Shown here in pieces: positions 41,681-54,695 of a stretch of 64,000 bases of DNA (the first letter of the stretch is position 1; every line of letters starts with the position of its first letter). The notes under the pieces were generated by a model. The model worked only from the letters and a program-made list of their open reading frames with translations, was not told where the DNA came from and did not search any database. This DNA is from Eutypa lata. Taxonomy: Eukaryota; Ascomycota; Sordariomycetes; Xylariales; Diatrypaceae. The stretch lies in contig JAKULF010000004.1 in assembly GCA_022661535.1 (NCBI GenBank), positions 2,914,001 through 2,978,000 of the forward strand. Reading direction: 5' to 3'. The position numbers and the translations under genes were made by a program.

Positions 41681-44089
41681 GAGAGCTAGCCATCCAAACT
41701 AGAGTAGGGTAACTAGGTAACGGGATTCTTAGATTGTATGAGAATGCCTAGAACTCGGTTTAAGGATAGGTATGGGGTTTATTTTGTTTTACTTGCTGTT
41801 TATTAAAAATACGCATTAGTTAGCCAGGATGCAACTATTAGACTCTCCTCTCTAATGTGAGGATTGAAAGCATTGTCAGTTATAACTTCCTTAATTAAAC
41901 CAAATATACTACTGCTTCACGTCGTGGAAATTGGCTGGTAGTTGTGTTGAGCTATCAAGAATGTAACTTTACCTAGTGATGGGGCACTCTATAACATCGT
42001 ACGAGATTGTAGGAGACTGGATATTCAGCATATTCACGGACGCCGACGGGCTATACAAAAGGTTTCTGGACAGGACTACAGTGCTTTAGTTAGTAACATC
42101 TGTTACTTGTAAAGGTTAAGTTTCACTCTCAGTATTAGACTCTCGAACTTCCTGTATTCTGAACTTTTCCGAGAGGCGCACCGCTGTCTTCTACTGATGC
42201 GTTCGTGGGGGTTAACGCACCTCCCCGGCCGGAAACCAACCTTTTGGCCCACCATAGGGTAGCTATTTCGGGATCCGAGTCAAGGGCGAGGGATCGGAGG
42301 TCGGAGGATTAGTTACGTCTTATAGCTCCCGTGAATACGCTGCTTTGCGAGAAGATAGTCCACATAACCAGTCTTCGGGACCGAATAAACGTTTTACAAC
42401 CACCCCCCCTTGCCCCTCTCCCCCTCCTCATGTTGTTCTTGGCCAAATTGGTAGACCGCTGACTTTTGAACGGCGGCTAGAGTCATCGGTGACCACATTG
42501 GTAGACAAATTGAGCTGCCCGAGTTAAACCATCTTTCACCACGCCAAAGCTAAATAATAATAGATAATTGATGGACAATCTGAACACTTAAGGACTATGT
42601 ATGACATCGGCACCTCCGCAGTTAGGGGTTTTTGGGGGGTGCCCTTGTTTCTTATTAGGAATTGTCCTATCACATATAGAGAGAACTATGGCTCTTAATT
42701 GTGAATCGGGAGATCCTCTTCCTATAATCCTAGATACGTAGATGACCTCTAAGCCCTATATACAAGAGGAAGCTCATCCCAGTCCGTGGTCTCGTCTAAT
42801 ATACCCGTTTCTAGACGACTACTAGTCTACAATCGACTCCCCTGCCTATATATGTATGTAGGTAGCCAAATCAGACCTTCCTTGGGTCTGTACATAATTA
42901 CTTGCATACTTACTTATAATACGAGATATGCCCCCTATTCCTTGCCGCTACTGGGATCTGTCTGACTAACCAACAGGCTTCTTTCTCATATTCTTCTTCT
43001 CCTGGAAGAGAACAGGCTCGTAATTCGGCGGGAACTAACTAACGAGGAGGAAAGCTGGGGGCCCGGAACCCGAACCCGAACCCTCCCTTACCGTCTAGTA
43101 ACAAAAAAACACTAAAAAACCCTTGCAGCCCTGTGCAGCCCTGTGCAGCCCCGGGCCCCCGGCTGCCCTCCTTTCCGGAAGGTTTTAAATCTCCCGAACG
43201 TTGCTGTACTGTACCTGGAAGGACCCATCGTCGTACCCGCTGTCGTACATTAGGTTCTTACCATTCAACCGTTTAGCTGCCGTTCTGCCCTGCCCGCCCC
43301 GTACACACTTCACATATGTAGGTGCATACCCACAGAGCCCACACCAATCAAGGGATCATCATCCTTGCTACTCAGCCTCGCTTGAATCCGGATTGACGCT
43401 ATTGCACATGGAGTCGGGTAAGTGGATAGCTACGTAGAGTACCCGGTAGTAACTGGGTATCCCCCCACGAAGTGTGGCTGTCCGCTGATTCAACGCCTCC
43501 ACAATGGTTCGAGTCCGTGCGTATATAACAACACATGGGAGTTGAATTATACATACGATTCTACGTATGAAAATAAGGTAGGTGAGTAATGAGATTCGTA
43601 TACAGGGCTAGTGTGTGAAGTTCGCATAGAAAGATTTCCCCAAAGTATAGGAGCATTTAGTAAGTAGTTATCACGAAGTAACTAGGTTAAGCACGTATCC
43701 TTGATAACGAAGATGGTAAAATATGAATCCTAACAATGTATATTTTCTCATGCGCCTCTATCCATCTATCTAGAAAACGCCGTTGCAAGACTACCAAGAG
43801 AAAGAAAAGAAGTAGAAAAAATCCATCTATGCATCATCTATCTGTTCATTCCAGTGTAGCCTTCTTACTATGTAGTAGGCAATTCGGAACTGGTCCCTAG
43901 TCTACTTTCTAGAGATAGTGTAGTCCGAAAAAAAGAAATGTGCGTATGGTGGTTGACCGACTGAAAAACAACCACCCCCATGCCACCAACCCCATGACAT
44001 CAAATCTGGTCCCAGCGCCAGCATCAATTTTTATGAATCATAAGCGTCATCCACTGAAAAAGAGCAATCTATTAGTGAAGGGAAATCGT
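41681..44089. other. 2.4-kb intergenic region, no gene seen
   Basis: This is between the convergent transporter and Elf1-like genes. A three-unit 10-nt repeat (TGCAGCCCTG-like) lies at about 43123-43152. A GGTTCGAGTCC string at about 43506 recalls a tRNA T-arm, but no acceptable cloverleaf surrounds it. The remaining frames are short and motif-free. Confidence 0.55.
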
Positions 44090-47000
44090 CTAATCCTCCT
44101 CGTCCGTATCGAGAGGATGAGGGGTGCCCTTGGGGCTGTTGAGCCATTCGATATGGCGCAGTCTTCGGCGGACCTCCGACTCCTTGACCTCCTTCTTGGT
44201 CTTCTTGCGCTTCTTCTTGGCCTTGAACTTGAGAGGAGTGGCGTTATCCTCGACAGAACTATTGACAGCACTATTCGCGGCACTGCTAGCTGCGGTACTG
44301 GCGATGGTGCTGGATACACCACTAGCCACGCCGCTGCCAGGACGGCTATCCTCGAAGCGATCAAGCAAGATGGATGCATTACCCTTCATCGTCATCCGTC
44401 CATCGTTGATGTGCCATTGCTCGCTCGCGAGGGCGCCGACAAACTCTTCGTTGTGTGAGATCATGACAACACCACCCTTGAAATCTCGGATAGCGACCGC
44501 GAGACCACCAAGGGAGTCTCGATCCAAAAAGTTAGTGGGTTCGTCAAGAACAAGCAAATGTGGGTTATTCCACATGGCACCCGCAATGACCACCTTGACC
44601 TTCTGTCCTCCCGACAAACTACCGATCTCGTTGTGGTTGGCAATCTCTGGGTCAAGCCCGAGATCTTCGAAGTGCTTGGAGATCACGGAAGGTTGAAGCT
44701 CCCTGTATCCGAGACCTTCACGAGATGCCTCATGGTCATCAAATTCCTGCACTAACTTGTCGAAGCCCCATTCGGTAAGAGTTTCACGGGATACCTGTGA
44801 GTTGAATTTAGGCAGCCACGATCGCCATTTTCTAAATGAAGTTAGCATGGAAGGGACCTACTGGATTGGGAAATAATAGGCTCAGCTTACACTTCGTATT
44901 GGAAGGTCTTCTTCCACTTTTGTCTACCCACAAGGGCCTCGATCTGACGTCCGCCTTTCCCGTCCCCAAGGTCGATCTGCTTGTCCATCTGCTCCCGATC
45001 CTTATCTGAAAGGATACGAGTCTGCTTCAGAAAGACTTCTCGATCATCGCCATTGGCATAACGCCACTGCAGGTATTGGTTAGGTGTTTTCTCAAGATGC
45101 ATCTCAACGTGCTCAAGAGCGTGCTGTTTGATATAACCGATTCGCAGGTTGGGATGTTTCTCAACTCTCCCAGAGGTAGGGATAACCTCGCCCGTCAACA
45201 GCTTGATCAAGGTCGACTTGCCAGCACCGTTGGGTCCAATGACCGCAACCCGAGAGGATAGAGATAGCTGACAAGACACATCGCTTAATGAAGGCTTTGG
45301 GGCATTGGGATATTGGAAAGAAACCGCGCTCATTCGAATGATGGCTCGTGTCTGTGATTTGACGCCGCTTAGGATACCGGGAGGAGGGAATTTGAACTGC
45401 ACGTTTGAAGCGGAGAGAGTATAGTACGCCTTGGCCTCAGGGCGAACCTTGACAAAATCGTCCAAGTTGCCCTTGAAATGGCCTAGCTTCTTCCCAGGCT
45501 CGTAGTGGTAGATATCCGTGGTAACGTTATCCAAGAATCCAGAGTCGTGAGAAACAATCATACTAGTGATGTCGGTGTGGGATTTTAGGTAGGACTCCAA
45601 CCAGGCAATATTGGCAACGTCCAAGTGATTCGTAGGTTCGTCAAGAAGAAGGACGTCGGCTTTTTGCAACATAGCGCGAGCCAAAGCAAGCTTCATCTTC
45701 CATCCTCCTGATAAGGATCCAACCTGTTGAGACTGGCGTCCTTCTGGACCGGATGTAAAGCCAAACTCCTCCAAAACCTCTGAAATTCTCTCTTTACCTT
45801 CAGATGCGATGGTGGGGTCCTTGCACATGAAGTCTAGGATACTGATATCGGCATCCTCTCCTTGGTTATGCTCGACGTAACAGGTACGGAGAACATCTTG
45901 CGAGGGGAAACCTTCCAACTTGCCACCCGAAATACTCTTCATAAGTGTCGACTTTCCGGCACCATTACGACCACATAGACCGTAGCGGTGGCCCTTCAAT
46001 AACCTGAGGTTGGTATGAGACAACAGAAGCATGCCACCATAGGCCAAGGAGAAGTCGGCATTGACAATTTCAATTTCGCCATCATCTTCCTTCTCTGGAA
46101 CGCCGTACTTGCGCTGATCTTCCTCAATGTAATATTGGTGGACAGCTGAAGCAATTGCGTCACTAGCGCCGTCTTTATGCACCATGTCCTTGAGGTATGG
46201 AGCAATCCGAGCAGGGATTCTAGCGATGTGCCTGTGATTGACATCCTCGGCAACCATGTCGCAAATGTAAGGTCGCGCAACCTTGTAAAAATCAAGATCA
46301 CCTGCTAAGCCCCCATTCTTCTTAATCTCGGAGTCCAATACCTTAGCAACATCGTCACCAGAAGTTCTCTCTACTGCCTTGTGCTCACTGTCACCTGCCA
46401 TAGCCTTGTCCATAACGTCCAGTGCTCTGGTCGCAATCTCTCGAACCTCTGGCAGAGATGCTCGGTTCACAACGCTCTTAACGCCGGGCTGGAGTTTAGG
46501 CAAGAAAGTTCGAGCTTCGACAGGATCGTGGACAAGTTTGGTCAAGTTCTCGGTGATGACAACCGTTTGTCGCAAGACCTCTTGATTGGTAGTAGGATTG
46601 TTGAGACTGCGCTCGAGGAAAGGGGTAAGGAGTGCAAGAACAGGCGAAGTAACAATGGCAACAAAAGTAGTCTGGGAAAGGGCGTGAATCGCCTTCTGCA
46701 GGCTCTGAGTTGAAGGATGATGCATCGACTCGATCAACAGAGACATTCTGGGGGCGACATCGTCGTTGGTCATGAGAGTGGTAAGAGACTCCATCGTAAC
46801 GACGGATTGTTTCTCTACTTCGGACTTCAGGTCGTGCATGTTGTCTTCGGCTATAGGGATGAGACTAGCCAGCTTTGCGCCCATTGCTTCTCTGAGTATA
46901 TCCTTCTCTTCTGCTTGGTCTTTAGTGCAACCGATCTCCATCTTCGCTTTGTCGGCCATTTTCTGCATCAACTTAAGTGCGCCGACGGTGCCCTGCCATT

Positions 47001-47508
47001 TCCCGGTCCTCTTAGATAAGTAAGCGGTGAGAGCAGGTAGCAGGCCGACCACCATTGCCTCGGCGCTCAGGTGGCCGAAGAGCGCATCGAGTCCATATTG
47101 CGCAGCATCTCGAACAACTGCGCCCTTATCTGAAAGAGCATCTAAGGCACATGCAAGCATGCCACCATCTTGAAGGAGAAGAACGACTTCGCTAAGAGGT
47201 TGTCGCGAAGGGAACTTTTCGAAAATAGCACCCAGAAGATTCTGTGCACTTTCTCTACGTAAGCCACTCTTCTTGTCGGCGGCAGCCTTCTTGATTTCTG
47301 CGAGGACGCCATAATGGCTCAGGCCACGAAAGCCGACGGTATTTGTAAGCAGTTCGCAAAGGACGTAAGAGGCATCGACAGAGGCGGCTGATGTAGAAGC
47401 AGCGAATATATTATTGACAATAGCCGAAACGTCCTCTTTTGAAGGCGGGGGAGGGGCATCGCCGGATTTAGCCACCATTATCGGCGGCGATACATGATGA
47501 GGCATCAT
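44090..47508 (-). CDS. ABC-F ATPase of the EF-3 group, Elf1/New1 type
   Basis: Two minus-strand exons, 44891-47508 and 44090-44831, give 1119 residues from the first ATG at 47508 (MMPHHVSPPIM). A later ATG at 47478 (MVAKSGDAPPPP) has a better context and is an alternative start. Residues 1 to about 430 are HEAT-like repeats. ABC1 has GRNGAGKST (about 511), SLSGGWKMKLALARAM and VLLLDEPTNHLD. ABC2 has IGPNGAGKST (about 755), a chromodomain-like insert joined across the intron (FQYEVKWRSWLP), SLSGGQKVKVVIAGAMW and LVLDEPTNFLD. The block MISHNEEFVGALASEQWHI and the C-terminus RRRLRHIEWLNSPKGTPHP fit the Elf1/New1 branch better than translation elongation factor 3, as I recall both. Family knowledge: New1 binds ribosomes and affects termination and recycling, and fission yeast Elf1 was linked to mRNA export. 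Housekeeping, cytoplasmic, ribosome-associated. Confidence 0.88.
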
Positions 47509-50500
47509 GAACAAGGGATGAATTGTCGGTCGGTCAGTCGATAAAAAAGATTGAACGAAATAATAGATAAATATAGAAGATAAATATAGAAGATGCGCCC
47601 TTACAAGCCCTCAACTACGGGCGTTAGGGAATTCTGTATTGCGCAAAGCAATACGGGGGGTATCTTGACAACTACTTGTTGACTGATTGATATTGAAGAG
47701 ATGCGAATTTCCCAAAGAAAAAAGAACCATCTGGCAAGATAAGGCGGACATTCCAAATTTCGGTGGGCCCTTCTACACCCCCTCGAATAATTTTTTTTCT
47801 TCAAAAAGATTTCTTATCGGAGACAGGGGTTGGTGCTGATTAGCACTAATTAAGTAAGGTTGGATCCACTTGTTAACTAATCAGAGACTCGAAAATGTGC
47901 GGAAGTAAGCACGGTCCCTGTTGATTTGTTACGGAGATAAGGTAAGTGAAAGCAGATATGTAGCTGCTGAGTAAGACGAGCTGACTAAGAACACATAAGT
48001 TTTAGTTCTGGTATTCCCTATTGTATATAGGGCTGATGAGACAAATGTCTGCGATAGACATGTTGATATTGGGGTTTTGAACTGTATATGATAGGAAAGA
48101 ACAAGAAAAGGCTCAACGCGACTATAGTTTCCAGCTAGGCATCAAACCCAAATATTTCAGATGAACGTTAGAATTCCCCACGTTCAAGACCAGGGGATTT
48201 TCTCTGTCTACATGAGTATCGGAGATCTAAGCAGAGCAATCTACTGCACCTATCACCCCAGTGCAGTTAATTAAAGTCAATATAACGGACCTTGGATTTG
48301 GCGAACGTATTAGCTGATTTTCTGATATCGACGGACATAAAATGTGCTGGTCCCTATCGACGCGTCAATGCGTTCTATATAGGAGAAATCTATATTTGAC
48401 GATGCAAAGCCCGTACTTTTCTATACTTTGCTATTGCGTAATCACCGTTATGGTCTGCGCGATAAGGCATTACATTTCTTTATGAACGACGATACCTACA
48501 TACCAGCTTCGGTGACTAGTAGTCGAGTTGATCTCTCCTGTATCGCTTTTAACAGACATGCAAGCTTACTATACGGTGGATATTGTTCAGGCCAACGCCA
48601 TCTATTCTCTATAATAACTAGTATATAAAACATTGTTTATGGTGACGAACAGTTATTAACATCCGTATGGGCATTGATATATATATAACTTTTAAGTGTA
48701 AATAAATATGGTACTGTTCAACTGCTCAAGCGACCACTTCTTGAAACACTAAGTATACTGCAAGTGATTAATCATGGTGTTAAGGAAACTTTAAATCAAG
48801 TTTGTGTAAAAAATGGCTGCAGATTGCCGCCCTAGATCTCCTTGAGCACACCAGGCTTCCTGGTTACTAGGAACTAACCCCCAAGTTTTCCATTCTCCAC
48901 ACTTCAGCTCGAACAATTTAGCGTAGCCCTATGCGGGAGTCAATGAAGCCTTGCAGCTTGCAAGGAACTACATTATGCATTATGTTTGGCATTAGGTAAT
49001 TGCGGCGAAGTGACAGGCCATACTATTGACGCCAGGGAATAACCTAATTTGAGAGACAAGGGGGCACCTATGCGATGATAGTACATCTATAAGCTTACCT
49101 AAACACGCGAATGTGGTTTATGAACGAGATACGCCAATCTTACCGCTATTTTGGCCAAAGGCGTCTTTTAGTATGTGTCTTTGGGCGACTATTCCCCAAG
49201 AATCACCACTCTTCGGCATCTTCCGTAACTTCCGTCGAGGCGGCGGAAGACTCGCATATTTCCATCTATTGCCCCCGTGTATATATAAGGCCCCTAGCTA
49301 TATGTAATGTATGCTGCTTATAGCTGTACAGTACTATGGGTCCAAAACTCTAGTTTGCTATCGGTCCTCGCTCTTTTATAGTAGCGAGATAGATTCCGTA
49401 AAACCAGTCAAGTCATTCCTTCTATGATACATAGTTCCAAGCACTTATATTTCTTCTATCAGCTTGGGAATAGAAAAACCCTCCTTTGTATACCACAAAC
49501 TCAGTTACAATACGTTGGATGATTTCTCCCACATAGCAGCTTCCAATCAATAATAAGTGGCTATTATGGTTTGAATTATGGTTCGATGAATGTTAATCCG
49601 CATCGAATTTACTAGGATTGTTACATACGAGATGTTCATCAAACTTGAGATGAATTCACGGCATTGGATCGTCAGTACCACTGAACTACCTGAGTTGATG
49701 TCAAGGCATAGAGTAGGCCACGTGTATAATTTCAATCGGTAACTGACCATTCCGCGATTGCCGGGATTTTATGTTAAAGGTCATCAGAAGACCACTTAAG
49801 TAGGGCTCTTCTATCGGTAATGATTCCGTAATTCTGCAATCCCACATCCCGATAAAATTAAGTTATTCTAGAAGACATCTGATTCATTGCCCTATATGGA
49901 CCCCTTTAAACCTCCGCCGATGGATGTTGCTATATTTACCCTAAATGTATGATACAATATGTATAAGGCAACCACGTCTGGGGTTTTCTCCACGTGGAAT
50001 GGGCATGGATGGTAGGACTAAACACACCAAGCCACGCTGGAGGTGACCTATCAATCCTTCGTCTCTCAAGTCGGCAGTTCGAAAGGAATAGCATGGAGAA
50101 CTCCCATTAGCCAATGCGTACTGTATGATTATTATGTCATATATTGAATAATATTGAAACAAATAATGGACTTGCATCTCGACCGTTTCAAGCTATACGA
50201 AACAAGCAGGCTACCATAACAGCGTGGCTACGCGTCTCTACTGCTACCCCGGATTTCTATCAGCCTTAGCTTAGCCCTGAATAAGAACCCAATTGCCCCC
50301 CCCCCCGGTAATAGTTCAATGGCCGCACGGTCGCATCTCTCCCTTTCAATATGTAACCCAAGCCCTCGTGGACGGCGACATTTAAGGAGAGTCAGGGGGT
50401 GATCCGTTGGGAGGTTATTATAGGGGAAGAGATAGAGTTATTACTTCCTGCTTCCTGCTACGTAGTAGAAGTTGTCCACTAAACCACGTGATATGCTACC

Positions 50501-51727
50501 ATATTGTTATCCGATTTAGGAAAGTGTCCGGCTTGGCTTCTCGTGGCCCGCCCGAGCGCTCCCCCACCCGGCCCACCAACTGGACCAACGACGTCGATCC
50601 CGCATCAGGGATTAAACAGCCTCTGCTGGGTCTTCGCACCTCGGTTGTCCTTGGTAGTTATCGGGAGGCAGACTGGGCTTGTCTTTCGGACTGCGGGGGG
50701 TAAGAACTCCCTATCTCCGCTATTCTCCTGATAGGCAGCATTTTATTGTTTCTGGGCGGGGATTACCTAGGTATACACTGCTAGAGGAGGGTTGTAATAA
50801 ACCTTGCACGATGTCACTGTTTGGCATTCATTATACAAACGTTAAGCGGTTAATAATAAGGTTATTACATAGCATTATATGATCATCATGGGCTTGATTT
50901 AGCCTCCGATTGGCGATAACCATTTTCTCGGACGGAACTCTAGACGGGTACATGTCCCTCTTTGAGAACTAAGGTCGTCTTCTCAACCTCTGCTTTACAT
51001 AATCCTCAACGAAGCTGAGGATGATAAAGACTTATATAATTTGAGGTCTAGGCTCTGTGGGTTGCACTGCGCTACTCGGCCGAACCCCCCCAGACATCGT
51101 GATCATGTGATGTAGGTTCATATTCTTCGCGATTCAAAGCACTTATACACAATTACATAAGGCAATTGATGGCGTCCCGACCCTGTTTAGCAGAGGCTTA
51201 TGCTCTGGACCCCGGCTAGCCAATATTTCCCCATTCGGATAATGAAGCCGATGGGAGATCGTGGCGCAGCCGTGGCCTTAAAAGGGAGAGGTATTGGGTG
51301 TGTGCGGGCGATTGGCCCGATTATAACGCCCCAGGGTTTGCTTATACCAATGCCTTTCGACGGGTCCAGGGCTGCAGGGGTGTGCGGGTTGCCATGCTGC
51401 ACAACGGGGAAAGCTTGAATGTTTAATAATAACCTACTCGAGTGAAGCTAGGGTTCGCTTCTAGATTTCCATTAGCTCAGCTCACCTGGGAACACCGATG
51501 TATCGGTTACGTTGCGACAACGGACGGCTATGACATCTTGGATGGCGATGTCAGTGAACGCGTCGTCCAGAGGCTAGAGCATCACCTTCCTTCCTTTCCG
51601 GGGGCCACTTGTTCTGAACGAACGACTACAGAAATGTTCCTATATATCTCCTGATCGGTCCTGCGGCATAGTGCATCCGTCGGCTGAAGTCAGCAAGGCA
51701 AGATTCGCTATCCGTCAGCTATCTTTC
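47509..51727. other. 4.2-kb intergenic region, no gene seen
   Basis: This is the largest gene-poor gap. It includes the Elf1-like 5' flank and the upstream region of the second regulator-like gene. An exact TACCTAGGTA palindrome is at 50764-50773 and a C-run at about 50298-50306. The frames present are short, with no motif and no supported splicing between them. Confidence 0.5.
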
Positions 51728-53857
51728 ATGATGGGCTCTCCTCCAGCCGCGAAACCCGGGTTTCAGTTCATCACTTCCATCAATACTATTGCTCGTAATG
51801 ATGAAACACGACGTCGAGTCCGCTCGCATGCCAGGCGCCAGAAACTACCCAGCCAAACCAACATCCCTCAGCCAAAGAGGCTGGCTTCACAGAAAGAACG
51901 CATATCGAAGTTCCGAATAGGCTCAAGTACGTCATCGGGTAACCGAAAGAAACGGTCCACGTCCGCCGAACAGGGGATCTCTGCCCGCAACGATGCCCCC
52001 GAGGCAAGCCCAGAGTGGGATACCACGATGCTTTCAAAGAACTTCTCCATAACGGTTGCTAAGGAACTTCCGAACTTCTCTTTGCTACGCATCGAAACAA
52101 CGCCTCTCACTGAGAACTTGTTGAAGTACTGTATGACAGTATGTCTCTCGCCCCAGGAGAATTTTGTCCAAAAGTGGTTTGATCGAGCCGGAGCTCCGAC
52201 TTACATGAATACCCGTAAGGCAACCCCTACATTTATAGGTACCAATACGATCAAGATCCCTGAGACGTTAAATTGTCGAAAAACAGACCATACGAGTTTC
52301 CTCGCTGCGACATTCGCGATGAATCCTAGCGGAGATTGGATGGGCTCGGTAAGATATTCTTTCAACAAATAACGAACTACTCTCACTAGACTAACTAACT
52401 CTGATAAGATCAACGTTGATGCTGCGGCCACGCATGCCTTTATGGCCAACGTAGCGGCCATGCATAATTCACTCGCTAACTGGGATGATACCACGACGAT
52501 CGATTTTCATCGCTTCCAAGCTGTAAAATCAGTAAACGAGAGATTAAATCTGGAGGGGAAAGACAACGACACTCCCGTCTCAGATGGCCTCATAGTTGCT
52601 GTTGCTCTACTGGTTAATACTGAGGCAAGTCCCGTCGATTCTGTGAGGCTGGTGGATGCATAGTGAAGACTTACAATTTCTAGGCCTATATCGGCTCTCT
52701 AGCGGCGGCTGGAGCACACATGAACGGGTTGAAAAGGATGGTCGAATTAAGAGGGGGGCTTCTAGAAGCCTTCGATTATAGTAGCTTGCTACAACGAACC
52801 ATGGCCTGGTGAGTCTTAATATGTAGTGATGTCATAACTAACTATCTTATATGAGGATCTTGTATGAGCTAACCGCCCTTCTAGGGCCGACTTCTCCTAC
52901 GCTACGGCGGCAAATAAGCCACTAGTATTTCCACTTATTCCAAAACTTGCAACGTCCCTGGGACTCAAGGACAAGTTCATGAGTCGGTCGATGGTTGCTA
53001 ATACAGAAGCGATTGGCTTGAACGACCTCAGTATCCAGCACCGGGAAGTTATTGAGCTCTTCGAACTGCTGTACTCGATCACCGATGGCATCAACACCTT
53101 CAGCTGGGCTGACATCAAGAATTTTAAGGTGGAAAGAGCACAAATAAGTGATTCAATATATCTCTTGGAATGGCGACTATGCCAGCTAGAAGACTCAACC
53201 CGCAGCCAACAAAGCTCTTCAACAAGGGCGGAATCACTACCGATCACGATGCCCTCAGACGACAACGACTCATGGCTAGAAACATCACCACCAACGGACC
53301 TATCCAATGCACTCATATACGCGTCCCACCTCTTCTTGCACTTGGCAATACGTGGGCAGCCGCCCGCGGCTCACAGACACCGAGCACTTACGGAAGCATT
53401 AATGTCATCTCTATGTGATACTCTAATGATGTTGGATCTTCTGTCCGAATTTGACCCCCCTCTCGGGTCCCCAGCCTCGTACCACACAGAAAGCAGCGTT
53501 GGACACCTATCTACAGAAAGCTGGTCGACTACAACATCCGAAGTTTCCAATCCCTGTACCTGGACCGCCCTTAGATCCAACTTACACGAAAACATCCTAC
53601 TATGGATACTTTTTGTCGGATCCTGCATCCGCATACCGAATACCCTCAACAACTCGCCCTTCATGTATCGTGGCATCCTATTTGGCGACCATCATGAGTT
53701 CTTCAGCAGGTCACTTGGCAAGTATTGCCGGGTGAGGAATATCCTTGACAAAGACACGTTACATCTCATGCTCAAGGACATCGTATGGCTGGATAGTTGG
53801 TGCGAAAATCAACTCGAGCTAGTCTGGCAGGAAATCACCGATCACATGAGGATGTGA
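51728..53857 (+). CDS. Fungal regulator-like protein without zinc cluster
   Basis: Four exons, 51728-52348, 52409-52624, 52684-52808 and 52885-53857, give 644 residues. The start is the first ATG after upstream stops (MMGSPPAAKPGFQFITSINT). The N-terminus FQFITSINTIARNDETRRRV then RSHARRQ is the motif that opens many fungal regulators of the Fungal_trans_2-like group that lack a Cys6 cluster. The centre has MTVCLSPQENFVQKWF and HMNGLKRMVELRGGL, again typical of that group. The C-terminal half is helical (IYLLEWRLCQL, DLSNALIYASHLFLHLAIRG, LLWILFVGSCI). Intron 2 has a GC donor (GAG|GCAAGT at 52625) and a TAG acceptor, and intron 1 ends in AAG. A DNA-binding role is not shown by any motif; it could be a cofactor or a degenerate regulator. 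Targets unknown. Confidence 0.8.
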
Positions 53858-54254
53858 TCACCTAGTTGCGTGATTATTTACAGCTTACCATCAGTCGTTT
53901 CCGAAAACAAGCGCAGATAGGTCACGTCATAACTAACCCACCACCAGTCCCTTCCGCAAATTTTGCAAATTGAGGCACAGACAGGATATCATGGACAACA
54001 CAAGGGACTTTTCGAGATACCGATGGATATGAATTATCAGAAAATAGATGATGGATAACAAGTGGCTTTCGATTCTTTAGCCACCCAGTCTGCGGCGATG
54101 CGCTCTTCTTACACTCCACCACCTTTGTTGTGACCGCAAGCAAGGAACTACGCAAAACAAAGGAGAAGCCCCACAGATGTCACGACTATATCTTACTAGC
54201 GACTAGGGAAAAGCCACTGTCTCACAGCTTCTACCTAATCCGGCAGTTTCAGCA

Positions 54255-54695
54255 ATGGTGAAAAAACTACAGAAGCGAAGAGCAGCTACCACCGAGCAGA
54301 GGCATCCGCGTCGGGAAACCGACCGCACCCGCCGATCGAGCGCGCCATCGCCAGAGCCGCCTCCGCACACAGAAAATATTAGGCGGGGCTCAAGCCTGAA
54401 AAAGGAAGAAGAGAAGGCGGAATCTGAACTCGAGGAAGACGCAGAAGCAGAAAGAAATGCAGCATCAGGGACGAAACAGGGCGAGCAACCAGAGAAGGAG
54501 ATGCAACCATCAAGGGGAAGGCCTAATAGGTCGTCGCAGACCCTGAGGGTTTTCTGTCTAGACTGCATGAGGGATACACATGAGGGCCAGAGGAGGACAA
54601 AGCAAGAAACAGCAAGCAATAGTAGCCGCGATAGTAGCAGCACATGTAACAATAGCTCTGTAACAGGGATACCCTGCGATAAAGGACACACATAA
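54255..54695 (+). CDS. Doubtful hypothetical ORF, 146 residues
   Basis: An ATG-initiated frame of charged, low-complexity composition: a basic start (MVKKLQKRRAATTEQ), an acidic/basic middle (KKEEEKAESELEEDAEAE) and a Cys-containing tail (RVFCLDCMRDTH, SVTGIPC). Its composition resembles small fungal orphan proteins, but there is no family match that I recognise, and the complementary strand is also open over the same stretch. It may be a genuine lineage-specific gene or a chance frame. Confidence 0.25.
   Translation: MVKKLQKRRAATTEQRHPRRETDRTRRSSAPSPEPPPHTENIRRGSSLKKEEEKAESELEEDAEAERNAASGTKQGEQPEKEMQPSRGRPNRSSQTLRVFCLDCMRDTHEGQRRTKQETASNSSRDSSSTCNNSSVTGIPCDKGHT

Noticed and set aside
43441..43530. 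tRNA candidate around GGTTCGAGTCC
   Set aside because: The T-loop-like string is present, but I could not form an acceptor stem or an anticodon arm with correct spacing upstream.
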